Assembly (NCBI GenBank): GCA_049799955.1
Contig: JBARIW010000077.1
Location: forward strand, 62,001-126,000
DNA length: 64,000 nucleotides
Source of the DNA: JBGTFE01 sp049799955
GTDB taxonomy: Bacteria > Acidobacteriota > Blastocatellia > Pyrinomonadales > Pyrinomonadaceae
Reading direction: 5' to 3'
This document shows positions 34,209 through 43,042 of this stretch, piece by piece. Position 1 is the stretch's first letter; every line of letters starts with the position of its first letter. The notes beneath the pieces were generated by a model that had not been told where the DNA came from, ran no database searches, and saw only the letters and a program-made list of their open reading frames with translations. Both the position numbers and the translations under genes were made by a program.

Positions 34209-35150
34209 ATGGCTCGTTATATTTTATTGAGAATCGCAGGACTTTTCGGTGTTTTAATCATCGTCTCAATCCTGACGTTTGCTTTGATGCACGCCGTTCC
34301 GGGCGGACCTTTCGACGCGCTCGCGCTCGAAAAACAGCAGATGGTTCCCGAAAATATCAAACGCCAGCTAAACGAAAAATTCGGTTTGGACAAACCTCTC
34401 TGGCAGCAATACGCGCTTTTCGTGAAAAACGCCGCTTCGCTCGATTTCGGTTATTCGATAATGTATCCGAACCGCACGGTCGTCGGGATTTTCAAAGAGC
34501 AATGGTCTTATTCGCTCGAACTCGGACTTTTGACGTTTGTTTTTTCGATTGTCGTCGGCGTCGGTTTGGGCATCGCGGCGGCGGTTAAGCCGAATTCGAT
34601 TCTCGATTATCTCGGCACGGGCGTTTCGATTTTTTGTCTCGTCATTCCGGGCTTCGTTTTCGCCATACTTTTGCAGGTGATTTTCAGCGTCTGGCTCGGC
34701 TGGCTGCCGACCGGCGGCTGGAGCAGCCCGCGTCATTGGATTATGCCCGTCCTTGCAAATTCGCTCGCGCCGATTCTGGTTTTGCAGCGATACACGCGGG
34801 CGAGCATGACGGACGCGATGCGCGCCGGTTATGTTCGAACGGCTCGCGCCAAAGGTCTGAGCCGCGCGCGGATTATGTTCGTACACGTTTTCAAAAACGC
34901 GCTCACGCCGCTTCTGACGGTCGGCGGACCGCTCGCGGCAGGCTTAATCGTCGGCTCGTTTTTTGTCGAGAGCATCTTTCGCATTCCGGGCATCGGCTTT
35001 TATTTCGTTACGGCAATCGGCAGCCGCGACTACCCGATGATTATGGCGACGACTTTAATTTGGACTTTGATAATCAGTCTGGCATATTTCATCACCGATT
35101 TGCTCTACGCGCTGGCTGACCCGCGCGTTAGTTTGGTGAAAGAGGAATAA
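34209..35150 (+). CDS. oppB: Peptide ABC transporter permease (OppB-like)
   Basis: 313 residues, six predicted membrane helices. The N-terminal MARYILLRIAGLFGVLIIVS helix is typical of OppB/DppB, and the EAA-like loop (YVRTARAKGLSRARIMFVHVFKNAL, about 215-240) contacts the ATPases. It forms the channel with OppC. Confidence 0.92.
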   Translation: MARYILLRIAGLFGVLIIVSILTFALMHAVPGGPFDALALEKQQMVPENIKRQLNEKFGLDKPLWQQYALFVKNAASLDFGYSIMYPNRTVVGIFKEQWSYSLELGLLTFVFSIVVGVGLGIAAAVKPNSILDYLGTGVSIFCLVIPGFVFAILLQVIFSVWLGWLPTGGWSSPRHWIMPVLANSLAPILVLQRYTRASMTDAMRAGYVRTARAKGLSRARIMFVHVFKNALTPLLTVGGPLAAGLIVGSFFVESIFRIPGIGFYFVTAIGSRDYPMIMATTLIWTLIISLAYFITDLLYALADPRVSLVKEE

Positions 35151-35155
35151 GAATT

Positions 35156-35679
35156 TTTGCCCGCGAAATACGCGAAAGGGCGCGAAAAACAGGAAAGAGA
35201 AAAATGGAAGATATTGTTTATAAAGAGGAAAGCTATAAGATAATCGGAGCTTGTTTTGAAGTTTATAAACAGAAAGGCTGCGGATTTTCCGAGGCGGTCT
35301 ATCAGGAATGCTTGGCGATTGAATTTGAATTACAAAAGATTCCGTGTATCGCGCAGCCCAAAATTCAGCTTGAATATAAAGGAAGAATATTAAAACAATA
35401 TTTTCAACCTGATTTTGTTTGTTATGAGAAGATTATTGTGGAAATAAAAGCCTTACCCGCGATAATCGAGATAAACAAATCGCAGACCTTAAACTATTTG
35501 AATGCGACAAACTTCGATTTAGCGCTGCTCGTAAATTTCGGACACTTTCCAAAACTTGAATACAAAAGAATTGCTAACAATTTAAAGAAAACCAATGTCG
35601 GTTTAAAGGACGAGATAAAAAGCTGGTCTCAATAATTTTTAAAATTTTTTCGCGTCCTTTCGCGTATTTCGCGGGCAAA
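35156..35679 (+). mobile_element. Palindrome copy C opened around a GxxExxY gene
   Basis: Left arm 35156-35189 and right arm 35645-35679 are inverted copies of the same sequence found in palindromes A and B, almost identical to each other. Here the arms are 455 bp apart and enclose one complete GxxExxY gene instead of a 20-65 nt centre. The element separates oppB from oppC. It could be a gene-carrying form of a miniature palindromic element; mobility is inferred. Confidence 0.7.
35204..35635 (+). CDS. GxxExxY protein (PDDEXK_3-like nuclease fold)
   Basis: 143 residues. GFSEAVY (about 28-34) is the GxxExxY signature. A later PDFVCYEKIIVEIKA provides the D...E-x-K pattern of PD-(D/E)XK nucleases. 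Function of the family is not established. The gene stands alone between permease genes with inverted repeats on both sides. The ATG follows GGAAAGAG. Confidence 0.88.
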   Translation: MEDIVYKEESYKIIGACFEVYKQKGCGFSEAVYQECLAIEFELQKIPCIAQPKIQLEYKGRILKQYFQPDFVCYEKIIVEIKALPAIIEINKSQTLNYLNATNFDLALLVNFGHFPKLEYKRIANNLKKTNVGLKDEIKSWSQ

Positions 35680-35686
35680 AAACAAA

Positions 35687-36580
35687 ATGACAAACGAGAT
35701 GACAATAGAAAATATCACGGCAAAACCGGAAACGCGCAAACCTTTGCGTTTCTGGCGGCGCTTTGCCCGAAATAAGATTGCCGTTATTGCGCTCGTATTT
35801 ATCGTTTTTCAAATTATTCTCGCCGCCGCCGCTCCATTTATTGCGCCGTATAATCCGTATAAAGGCGATTTTCTGGCGACCTGGGAAACGCCGAGCCGCT
35901 TGCATTGGCTCGGCACGGACGACCTCGGACGCGACGTTTTATCTCGCCTGCTCTACGGCGCGCGAGTTTCAATCGGCGTCGGCGTTCTCAGCCAACTGAC
36001 AATTGCCTTAATCAGCGTTCCAATCGGCGCAATCGCGGGCTTAAAAAGCGGTTGGCTCGATTACGTCTTGATGCGCGTAATCGACGTGCTTTCGTCTCTT
36101 CCGACAATTCTTTTTTATATTCTTCTGATGGTTGCGCTCGGCGCGGGCTTTTGGAATTTGATTCTCGCAATGACTCTGACGGGTTGGATTGGAATTGCGC
36201 GTCTGGTGCGCGGGCAGGTTCTCTCGCTCAAAAAAACCGATTACGTTCGCGCCTCGCGCGCAATGGGCGCTGGAACTTTTTATATTCTCCGCAAGCATAT
36301 TTTGCGAAACGTGATGACTCCGATTATTGTCTCGATTGCCTTGGGCATCCCGGGCGCGATGTTTGCCGAAGCGGGCTTGAGCTTTTTAGGCTTGGGAATT
36401 CCCGCGCCGCAAGCCTCCTGGGGACAAATGATTGGAATGTATCAGGCATATATCCGTACCGCGTGGCATCTGACGGTTTTTCCTTCAATCGTTCTCGCGC
36501 TGACAATGCTCGCGTGGTTTCTCTTTGCCGACGGAATCCGCGACGCGCTTGACGTAAACTACGAAACAAATCACGAATAA
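35687..36580 (+). CDS. oppC: Peptide ABC transporter permease (OppC-like)
   Basis: 297 residues with an N-terminal cytoplasmic FWRRFARNKIAVIALVF segment and a periplasmic PYNPYKGDF loop. The LHWLGTDDLGRDVLSRLLYGAR motif region is diagnostic for OppC/DppC, and an EAA loop (YVRASRAMGAGTFYILRKH) follows. Start is 8 nt after the right arm of palindrome C. It completes the five-gene permease. Confidence 0.92.
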   Translation: MTNEMTIENITAKPETRKPLRFWRRFARNKIAVIALVFIVFQIILAAAAPFIAPYNPYKGDFLATWETPSRLHWLGTDDLGRDVLSRLLYGARVSIGVGVLSQLTIALISVPIGAIAGLKSGWLDYVLMRVIDVLSSLPTILFYILLMVALGAGFWNLILAMTLTGWIGIARLVRGQVLSLKKTDYVRASRAMGAGTFYILRKHILRNVMTPIIVSIALGIPGAMFAEAGLSFLGLGIPAPQASWGQMIGMYQAYIRTAWHLTVFPSIVLALTMLAWFLFADGIRDALDVNYETNHE

Positions 36581-36619
36581 CGAAACTCAATGCGTTACGC
36601 AGCGAGGCGCGACGAAAAA

Positions 36620-36721
36620 TCAAAAAAGTCGTTTTATTTCAATATCTTTATCTTCATAGTAAATTCTGCCGCCGTCACGTATTTCGGATACGGGCAATAC
36701 CGAAAAATATAGACTTGGTGA
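36620..36721 (-). pseudogene. Possible gene relic right of the opp operon
   Basis: A 33-codon minus-strand frame without a start reads LYFSVLPVSEIRDGGRIYY, then EDKDIEIKRLF and TGA. Its composition is protein-like, but it is short and isolated. Family unknown. Confidence 0.22.
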
Positions 36722-36750
36722 CTAATTCTGTTAAACTTAAACTCAAAATT

Positions 36751-39621
36751 ATGGCAAAGCAGGTTTGGTTCAATATCTTTATTTGGTTTTGTCTTTTGCT
36801 TGCATTAAACACCGGAGCGTATTCACAAGAACCGGCAAAGCTGACAACTACTCAAACAATCGAACGGGAGATAAAAGGCGGCGAAACGCATTTTTATACG
36901 GTAACCTTAGGCGCAAATCAGACGGCGCGGATTGAAATCGAGCAAAAGGGCGTTGACGTATCGCTCGCGGCTTATAAACCGGCGGGCGAAAGTTTTATCG
37001 AATCCCAATCGCCGAGCGGCGTTCTCGGAAACGATTCGATTTTGGTAACGGCAGCGGAGGCGGGCAAGTATAAAATCGAGGTTTCGCCCGCCGACCCGCG
37101 CGCCGGTACGGGAAAATACACGATTAAATTAATTGAAATTCGCCCGACGGTCGCGCAGGATTTTGAGATAAACGCGGCGGCGAAAAAGCTGCTTGAGCTT
37201 GGCAACGAAACAAGCGAGCTGCGACAAAAAGGAACGCGCGAAGGGCGGCGACAGGCGCTGGAGAAATTTCAGGAAATAATCGCCGTATCGAAAATAAAAC
37301 AGGACAAAACCTGGGAAGTCGTCGCGCTGATTTCGAGCGGTCTGGTTTACGAACAGCTCGGCGAGCTGCAAAATTCGCTCGATTTTTACCTGCGCGGGCT
37401 GGATTTGACGCGCGCCATAGGTAATCGCCAATACGAAGCGTCGGCGGTCAACAACATCGGCTATTCTCTGAATATTGCGGGCGATTACGAAAAAGCGATT
37501 TTTTATTACAATCAATCGATTGAAATGGAGCGCGAAGTCGGCAATCTGCGCGGCGAAGCCATCAGTTTAAATAACGTCGGTTCGGCGTATATGTTTTTGG
37601 GCGATTTGGCAAAAGCGCAGGAATTTTATCAAAAATCGCTCGTTTTGCGGCGCGAGCTAAAAGACGAGCGCGGCGAAGCCAACACGCTCAACAATCTCGG
37701 TCTGGCTTTTGCAAAGGCGGGCGACACGGCGAAAGCGCTGGAATTTCACACGCAGTCATACGAATTAAGAAGGCGCGCCGGCGACCGTCGCGGCGAGGCG
37801 ACTTCGCTCGGAAATCTCGGCAAAACCGCATGGACGACGGGCGATAAAACAAAGGCTTTCGAATATTTTACCGGGGCTAACGCGCTGGCGATTACGCTCG
37901 GCGAGCGCCGTATTATCGCCGACACTTTTTACTGGCTGGCAATTTGCGAGCGGGAAAAAGGAAATCTGCCGAAAGCGTTTGAAAACATCGAAAACGGCTT
38001 GCAGATAGTCGAACAAATTCGCGGCGAGCTAATCAGTCCCGAACTTCGTCTCGGATATTTTTCGACCGTTCAGCAATTTTACGAGTTTTATACCGATTTG
38101 CTCGTCGCGCGTTACGAAAAATCGAAAGACGCCGGCGACATTGCGCTCGCGCTCGAAGCCAGCGAACGCGCCCGAACGCGCAGTCTCGTCGAGCTTCTAC
38201 AGGAAGCGAGAATCAATATCAAACAGGGCGTCGATACAAAATCGCTCGAACGCGCGCAGGATTTGCAGGACGCGCTAAACGCGAAATATCGCCAGCGAAC
38301 TCAGCTTTTAAGCGGAAAATCGACGGCGGAACAAATCACGAAAATCACGAATGAAATAACCGCGCTTTCGACCGAGACGGAAAATCTACAAATCAAAATC
38401 CGCCGCGAAAATCCGCGCTACGCCGGTTTAACTTTCGGCGCGAATCTTTCAGGCAAAGAGATTCAAAATCTTCTGGACGACGAAACTGTTTTGCTTGAAT
38501 ACAAGCTCGGCTCGGCGCGTTCGTTTTTGTGGCTCGTGACGAAAAATTCGACTGAGATTTTCACGCTTCCTTCGCGAAGTGAAATCGAAACGACGGCAAG
38601 AAATTTTTATACTTCGATAACTTCTCGCGACAAGACAAAGGAAGCGCAGACGGCTGAGTTTTCAAAGCGATTGAGCGAAATTTTGCTCGCGCCGGTCGCC
38701 GGAAAAATTGAAAACAAACGCCTCGCAATCGTCGCCGACGGCGTTTTGCAGTTTATTCCGTTCGCTTCGCTTCAAATTCAAAATTCCAAATCTCAGGTTC
38801 CGGCTTTTTTGACTGAAACAAACGAGATTGTCGCGCTGCCTTCGGCGAGCGTTTTAGCCGAATTAAGGCAAAACGCGAGCGGGCGCAAAACGCCCGGAAA
38901 AGCGATTGCGATTTTTGCCGACGCGGTTTTTGAGGCAAATGACACGCGCCTTTCGATTGTGCCGCGAATCGTATCGGAAAAACCGGCTGAACTCGGAAAA
39001 GTTCTGCGCGATTTTAATCTCGGCGAAAATCTTCCGCGCCTGCTTTCTTCGCGCGTCGAGGCTAAAAATATTTCCGCTTTCGTGCCGAAAAACCAGTCGG
39101 TTTTGAACGTCGATTTTGAAGCGAATCGCGAAAACGCGATGAGCGAAACTTTAGCCGAATACAAAATTCTGCATTTTGCGACACACGGACTTCTGGACAC
39201 TTCGCGTCCGGAGCTTTCCGGCTTGGTTCTCTCGCTTTTCGACGAAAACGGAAAGCCGCAGGACGGTTTTCTGCGGCTGAATCAAATTTATAATTTGAAT
39301 CTGAACAGCGATTTGGTCGTGCTTTCGGCTTGCCAGACGGCTCTCGGAAAAGACGTTCGCGGCGAAGGCTTAATCGGTCTGACGCGCGGCTTTATGTATG
39401 CCGGAGCGAAACGCGTCGTGGCGAGTCTCTGGAAAGTTGACGACGCGGCGACCGCCGAATTTATGAAGCGTTTTTATCAAAATCTTTTACAGAAAAAACT
39501 TTCCGCCGCCGCTGCCTTAAGACAGGCGCAAAACGAAATGCGGCAGATTCCGCGTTTTAAATCGCCGTATTTCTGGGCGGGATTTACGCTTCAGGGCGAA
39601 TGGAAAGAACGTGAAAAGTGA
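36751..39621 (+). CDS. Secreted TPR-CHAT domain protein
   Basis: 956 residues from the ATG at 36751 (an ATG/GTG at 36715 would add 12). A signal peptide (residues 1-26) precedes a PPC-like beta domain (about 30-115). Six or more TPR repeats follow (about 140-420, with repeats such as AISLNNVGSAYMFLGDLAKA), then a helical linker and a C-terminal CHAT protease domain. The catalytic His is in FATHG (about 812) and Cys in LSACQT (about 861). It heads a sigma/anti-sigma group, so it may process or sense a signal there. The stop codon lies in a heptamer array. Confidence 0.9.
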   Translation: MAKQVWFNIFIWFCLLLALNTGAYSQEPAKLTTTQTIEREIKGGETHFYTVTLGANQTARIEIEQKGVDVSLAAYKPAGESFIESQSPSGVLGNDSILVTAAEAGKYKIEVSPADPRAGTGKYTIKLIEIRPTVAQDFEINAAAKKLLELGNETSELRQKGTREGRRQALEKFQEIIAVSKIKQDKTWEVVALISSGLVYEQLGELQNSLDFYLRGLDLTRAIGNRQYEASAVNNIGYSLNIAGDYEKAIFYYNQSIEMEREVGNLRGEAISLNNVGSAYMFLGDLAKAQEFYQKSLVLRRELKDERGEANTLNNLGLAFAKAGDTAKALEFHTQSYELRRRAGDRRGEATSLGNLGKTAWTTGDKTKAFEYFTGANALAITLGERRIIADTFYWLAICEREKGNLPKAFENIENGLQIVEQIRGELISPELRLGYFSTVQQFYEFYTDLLVARYEKSKDAGDIALALEASERARTRSLVELLQEARINIKQGVDTKSLERAQDLQDALNAKYRQRTQLLSGKSTAEQITKITNEITALSTETENLQIKIRRENPRYAGLTFGANLSGKEIQNLLDDETVLLEYKLGSARSFLWLVTKNSTEIFTLPSRSEIETTARNFYTSITSRDKTKEAQTAEFSKRLSEILLAPVAGKIENKRLAIVADGVLQFIPFASLQIQNSKSQVPAFLTETNEIVALPSASVLAELRQNASGRKTPGKAIAIFADAVFEANDTRLSIVPRIVSEKPAELGKVLRDFNLGENLPRLLSSRVEAKNISAFVPKNQSVLNVDFEANRENAMSETLAEYKILHFATHGLLDTSRPELSGLVLSLFDENGKPQDGFLRLNQIYNLNLNSDLVVLSACQTALGKDVRGEGLIGLTRGFMYAGAKRVVASLWKVDDAATAEFMKRFYQNLLQKKLSAAAALRQAQNEMRQIPRFKSPYFWAGFTLQGEWKEREK

Positions 39622-39702
39622 AAAGTGAAAAGTGAAAAGCGCGGGAAACTAATCTGCCTTTTACCTTTCGCTTTTTACTTTTAGTTTTTCATTTTTTCAT
39701 CT
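39611..39702 (+). repeat. Heptamer repeat array 2
   Basis: Four tandem GTGAAAA units (39611-39638) include the stop of the CHAT gene. T-rich heptamers partly complementary to them (TTTTACC, TTTCGCT, TTTTACT) follow. Confidence 0.75.
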
Positions 39703-39742
39703 ACACTTAGCTTGTTTTATCAAACTCTCGCCGCCGCGAAAA

Positions 39743-40327
39743 ATGCAGGTGGAAAACGTTATAACGCAAACAGGATTCGATACGCTTCTCGGCTTGCTCG
39801 ACGCCGACCGCGAGCTTGCGGGCGCGAGGTATGAATCTCTGCGCGTGCGGCTCGTCAAATTTTTCGAGTGGCGCGGCTGCGAAAGCGCCGAAGAATTGAC
39901 CGATGTTGTTTTCGACCGCGTTATCAAAAAAATCGCGGAAGGCGAGCAAATCCAAAACATTAACGCTTATGCCGCGACCGTTGCGCAGTTTGTTTTCAAA
40001 GAAGACTGCCGACGCCGCGAGCGCCTGTTTCAATCAATCGAAGATAATCCGGCAATCGAAAACATAACTGCGGCGGGCGATTTAGCCGAAGCATCTGAAA
40101 CCGGCGACGCGCGGCTCGATTGTCTGGAAAAATGTCTGGCGGCGTTTCCCGACGAAAACCGTCGTCTCGTCATCGCTTATTACGATACCGACGAGCGAAC
40201 GATGATTGCGACGCGCAAACGGCTGGCAGATTCGCTCGATATGTCGCTCAATACTTTGCGGATTCGCGTTTGTCGCCTGAAAGCGAAATTGGAAGACTGC
40301 ACGATTGATTGCTGTCGGGAGGTTTAA
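39743..40327 (+). CDS. ECF-like RNA polymerase sigma factor
   Basis: 194 residues. Region 2-like helices (NINAYAATVAQFVFKEDCRRRER) and a region 4 helix-turn-helix (RKRLADSLDMSLNTLRIRVCRLKAKLEDC, about 158-187) are visible. It resembles the divergent sigma factors seen beside CHAT/TPR proteins in acidobacteria. A membrane protein that looks like its anti-sigma partner follows. It would direct transcription of a small regulon. Confidence 0.8.
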   Translation: MQVENVITQTGFDTLLGLLDADRELAGARYESLRVRLVKFFEWRGCESAEELTDVVFDRVIKKIAEGEQIQNINAYAATVAQFVFKEDCRRRERLFQSIEDNPAIENITAAGDLAEASETGDARLDCLEKCLAAFPDENRRLVIAYYDTDERTMIATRKRLADSLDMSLNTLRIRVCRLKAKLEDCTIDCCREV

Positions 40328-40437
40328 GATTTAAGATTCAAGATTTAAGATTCAAAATAAAGAAAGGACCAATCTTGAATCTTGAATCTTAAATCTTGAA
40401 TTTTGAATTTTGACTCTTGAATTTTGACTCTTGAAGT
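40325..40437 (+). repeat. Heptamer repeat palindrome 3
   Basis: AAGATTT/AAGATTC units (four) followed by complementary CTTGAAT/CTTAAAT/TTTGACT units (about nine) form a long hairpin. The sigma-factor stop TAA overlaps its first bases. Confidence 0.8.
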
Positions 40438-40484
40438 GAAATGTTTTTGCGATTTTTCGCACTATAGTTGGGAAAAGAAAAAAA

Positions 40485-41450
40485 GTGGTTCAAGACCAGA
40501 TAAAAACGGAAGCGGATGTTCGACGGTTTCTGCTCGGCGAAATGTCCGAAGACGAAAGAAGCGCGTTTGAGGCAAAATTCGTCGAAAATGAGGATTTGTT
40601 CGAGCAGATTCGCGTCGTCGAAGACGAATTGATTGAATCTTACGTTCGCGGCACGCTCGAATTATCCGGGCGCGAGCGATTTGAAAAAATCTTTTTGACT
40701 ACAAAATCCCGCCGCCTGCGCGTCGCTTTCACACGCGAAATGCTCGGAAAATTATCAGAATACAAAGAAACTGACGCCGTAAAAAAAATTGAAACGGCAG
40801 CGGCGAATCCGTCTGCATGGAATTCGATAGCAAATTTTTTCAAAACTCCGAAGCTCGCTTTCGGCGCGGCGTTTGCCCTTTTGGTTTTGATTTTCGGCGG
40901 CTGGCTTTTAACGCGAAATCCGAACCGGAATGAAATTGTCCGCCAAATCACGCCGTCGCCGACGAATCAGAATTCGCCTGCAAATCAAAGCGATTTAGAG
41001 AACTCAAACACTAATATCGCCGAAAAAATCCCCGAAAACAAAAACGTTTCACCGAATGCGAATAAGGAATCGCAGAACAAAAATCAAAATACGAACGCGC
41101 CTAAGCCTGAATCAAACGGCGCAGCGCCGATTCTCGCCTTGTTTGCGGGCGGCGTCCGCGCGGGCGGCAAAACGGCGGAGCTGAATTTGCCGGAAAACGC
41201 GCGCGGCGCAAATTTGCAGGTGAATCTCGAAAGTCAGGATTACAAAATCTACATGGTTGAAATCGTCGATGCGGACGGCAATCCGATTTTGAAAAGCAAC
41301 AATCTCAAAGCCAAAAATTCAAAACTCTTTCTTTTCATTCCCGCCGCCAAGCTTCGCAGAGGCGATTATATGGTCAAGCTTTCCGCGCTCAACGCGCAAA
41401 ACGAAACGGAATCGGTCGCCGATTATACATTCCGCGTCAACCGGAAATAG
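40485..41450 (+). CDS. Membrane anti-sigma-like protein
   Basis: 321 residues from a GTG. The N-terminal helical domain starts VRRFLLGEMSEDERSAFEAKF, a pattern of zinc-free anti-sigma domains. One membrane helix (LAFGAAFALLVLIFGGWLL) lies near residues 124-142. A low-complexity Asn/Pro/Ser linker and a beta-rich outer domain (about 220-320) follow. It probably binds the sigma factor at the membrane. Confidence 0.72.
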   Translation: MVQDQIKTEADVRRFLLGEMSEDERSAFEAKFVENEDLFEQIRVVEDELIESYVRGTLELSGRERFEKIFLTTKSRRLRVAFTREMLGKLSEYKETDAVKKIETAAANPSAWNSIANFFKTPKLAFGAAFALLVLIFGGWLLTRNPNRNEIVRQITPSPTNQNSPANQSDLENSNTNIAEKIPENKNVSPNANKESQNKNQNTNAPKPESNGAAPILALFAGGVRAGGKTAELNLPENARGANLQVNLESQDYKIYMVEIVDADGNPILKSNNLKAKNSKLFLFIPAAKLRRGDYMVKLSALNAQNETESVADYTFRVNRK

Positions 41451-41458
41451 CTAAAAAA

Positions 41459-41534
41459 GTTCAAAGTTCAAGATTCAAGGTTCAAGGTCGAAAAATGCTT
41501 TGAACCTTGAACTTTGAACTTTGAACTTTTTTTC
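41459..41534 (+). repeat. Heptamer repeat palindrome 4, possible terminator
   Basis: GTTCAAA/GTTCAAG units face complementary CTTGAAC/TTTGAAC units across GTCGAAAAATG and end in a run of seven T. The stem of about 28 bp plus T-run could terminate the anti-sigma transcript. Confidence 0.75.
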
Positions 41535-41688
41535 TGAAATGTTTCTGCGCTCTTTGACACTCTTATCGAAAGCAATTTTTGTCAAAGGGAAAACCCGGGA
41601 AAGTAAGGCAAATACAATTCGCTTATATTTGGACTCAAAAAATGGAAAGCTCGACTTTTCAAAATAACAAAAGGAGATAAGAAAACAA
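41535..41688 (+). promoter_or_regulatory. Upstream region of the metalloprotease gene
   Basis: No ORF. An AAGGAGA Shine-Dalgarno is located about 12 nt before the ATG at 41689. No clear promoter motif was found. Confidence 0.35.
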
Positions 41689-42933
41689 ATGAGTAAAGTT
41701 ACATGGACAATCACGGGCAGAATCACGGTCAATGAAAATGCAATCAGCGGCATCATGACCAATAGAGCAGTAGCAGGCGCCGAGGTCGAAATCTCTGCCT
41801 CAAATTTAGGAGTGTTTGCCTCCTGGGGAAAGGTGCGCACCGACGCGGCGGGCAACTTCAGCTTGAAGATAGAAAAAGACAAGAGCAAGCGCAAGTTTAA
41901 GGTCAAAGTGCGCTTCGAGGACAATGACCTTGCGATTAACAGCGGCGCAATGGCGGACATGGCGAATTTCTTAAGCCCGGCAATCACAATCTTCGAGCAC
42001 GACCACGAGGTGGAAGGTCCGACTATCAACATCGGAACCAAAACCTTTGAATCGGGCGCGAACGGCGAACTCGGCACACTCGACAACCGGCGACGCGCCA
42101 TCACCTGGTTCGCCGTCAAGACGCTGATAAATACGCTGCGAAACAGGGATAGTTACTTCGCTTTCAAAAGCAAAATCAGGGTAATTTATCCAGCCAACAA
42201 CGTCAGCGGCGCATGTTACGCGAACGGCGTTACCCGCTCCGCATACATCCACTCGACGGACAAAAGTGACCAATGGAGCGTCGAAACCGTGTTCCACGAA
42301 GTCATGCACTTATGGAACTACGACCATAATCACGGAACCGCAAACTGGCTCGCGGCGGTATTCTGTCCGCCGGATATGGACACTCACGGTCAATCGGAAC
42401 GACTCAACATCGCCTTTCACGAGGGATTTGCCGAGTTTGCGGCGAACGAACTGCTATGGCAAATATTCGGCAACGAGGATAAGAGCGCGGAAAGGAAAAT
42501 CCGAAAGCAGCTTCCCTATAACCGGTACGCGCTCGTCCACGAGCTTAAACTTGATACCGTTGACGAGGTCGAACAAAGCGACAAAGGCGTTTTTCGTGCC
42601 TTGTGCCTGCTGGTCATGTCTCAAATCTACGATTATCAGTTTGGCAATAAGGACACCGCGTTGAGCACCGCGCCGTTTCCCAAACAAATTCATACTGACG
42701 GTCTCGCCTGTCCTCACCCGATGTCGTTTGCGACGATATTCGACGTTTTGAAGGTCTTTCAGGCTAATCCTGCTAAAGGTTATTCAAATGAATGGGAGGT
42801 CGGCGGGAGAGATTACGGCGTGCGGCGATTCATCGAACGAGCCGGAGACATTCTGGATAATCTTGACAATACCACCAAGAATCTTATGCTCGGTCTTATT
42901 GACCCGAACAGCCGTGAAGAACCCGTACACTAA
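41689..42933 (+). CDS. HEXXH metalloprotease with N-terminal beta-sandwich domain
   Basis: 414 residues. A beta-rich N-terminal domain (about 5-110; GRITVNENAISGIM, AVAGAEVEISASN, TDAAGNFSLKIEKDK) resembles carboxypeptidase-regulatory folds. The catalytic part has TVFHEVMHLWNYDHN (HEXXH about 203-207), and NIAFHEGFAEFAANE about 40 residues later may supply another ligand. No signal peptide is apparent. Substrate unknown. Confidence 0.75.
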   Translation: MSKVTWTITGRITVNENAISGIMTNRAVAGAEVEISASNLGVFASWGKVRTDAAGNFSLKIEKDKSKRKFKVKVRFEDNDLAINSGAMADMANFLSPAITIFEHDHEVEGPTINIGTKTFESGANGELGTLDNRRRAITWFAVKTLINTLRNRDSYFAFKSKIRVIYPANNVSGACYANGVTRSAYIHSTDKSDQWSVETVFHEVMHLWNYDHNHGTANWLAAVFCPPDMDTHGQSERLNIAFHEGFAEFAANELLWQIFGNEDKSAERKIRKQLPYNRYALVHELKLDTVDEVEQSDKGVFRALCLLVMSQIYDYQFGNKDTALSTAPFPKQIHTDGLACPHPMSFATIFDVLKVFQANPAKGYSNEWEVGGRDYGVRRFIERAGDILDNLDNTTKNLMLGLIDPNSREEPVH

Positions 42934-42984
42934 AAAGCGGCGCTCGCAGAAACCCTTGAGTTAATCCAAATTCTACAAATCCGC

Positions 42985-43022
42985 AAAACGCGCTTGATTT
43001 TCACGCAAATCAGGCGCGTTTT
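42985..43022. terminator. Bidirectional terminator between convergent genes
   Basis: AAAACGCGCTTGATTT pairs with AAATCAGGCGCGTTTT (16 bp, one T-G) around TCACGC, with T-rich sequence after it and A-rich sequence before it. It serves the metalloprotease on plus and the chemotaxis operon on minus. Confidence 0.8.
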
Positions 43023-43042
43023 TCTTTGTCTGAAAATAATTT

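Noticed and set aside
34634..35119. 161-codon frame inside oppB in another frame
   Set aside because: Arg-rich shadow of a GC-rich gene, typical of out-of-frame translation.
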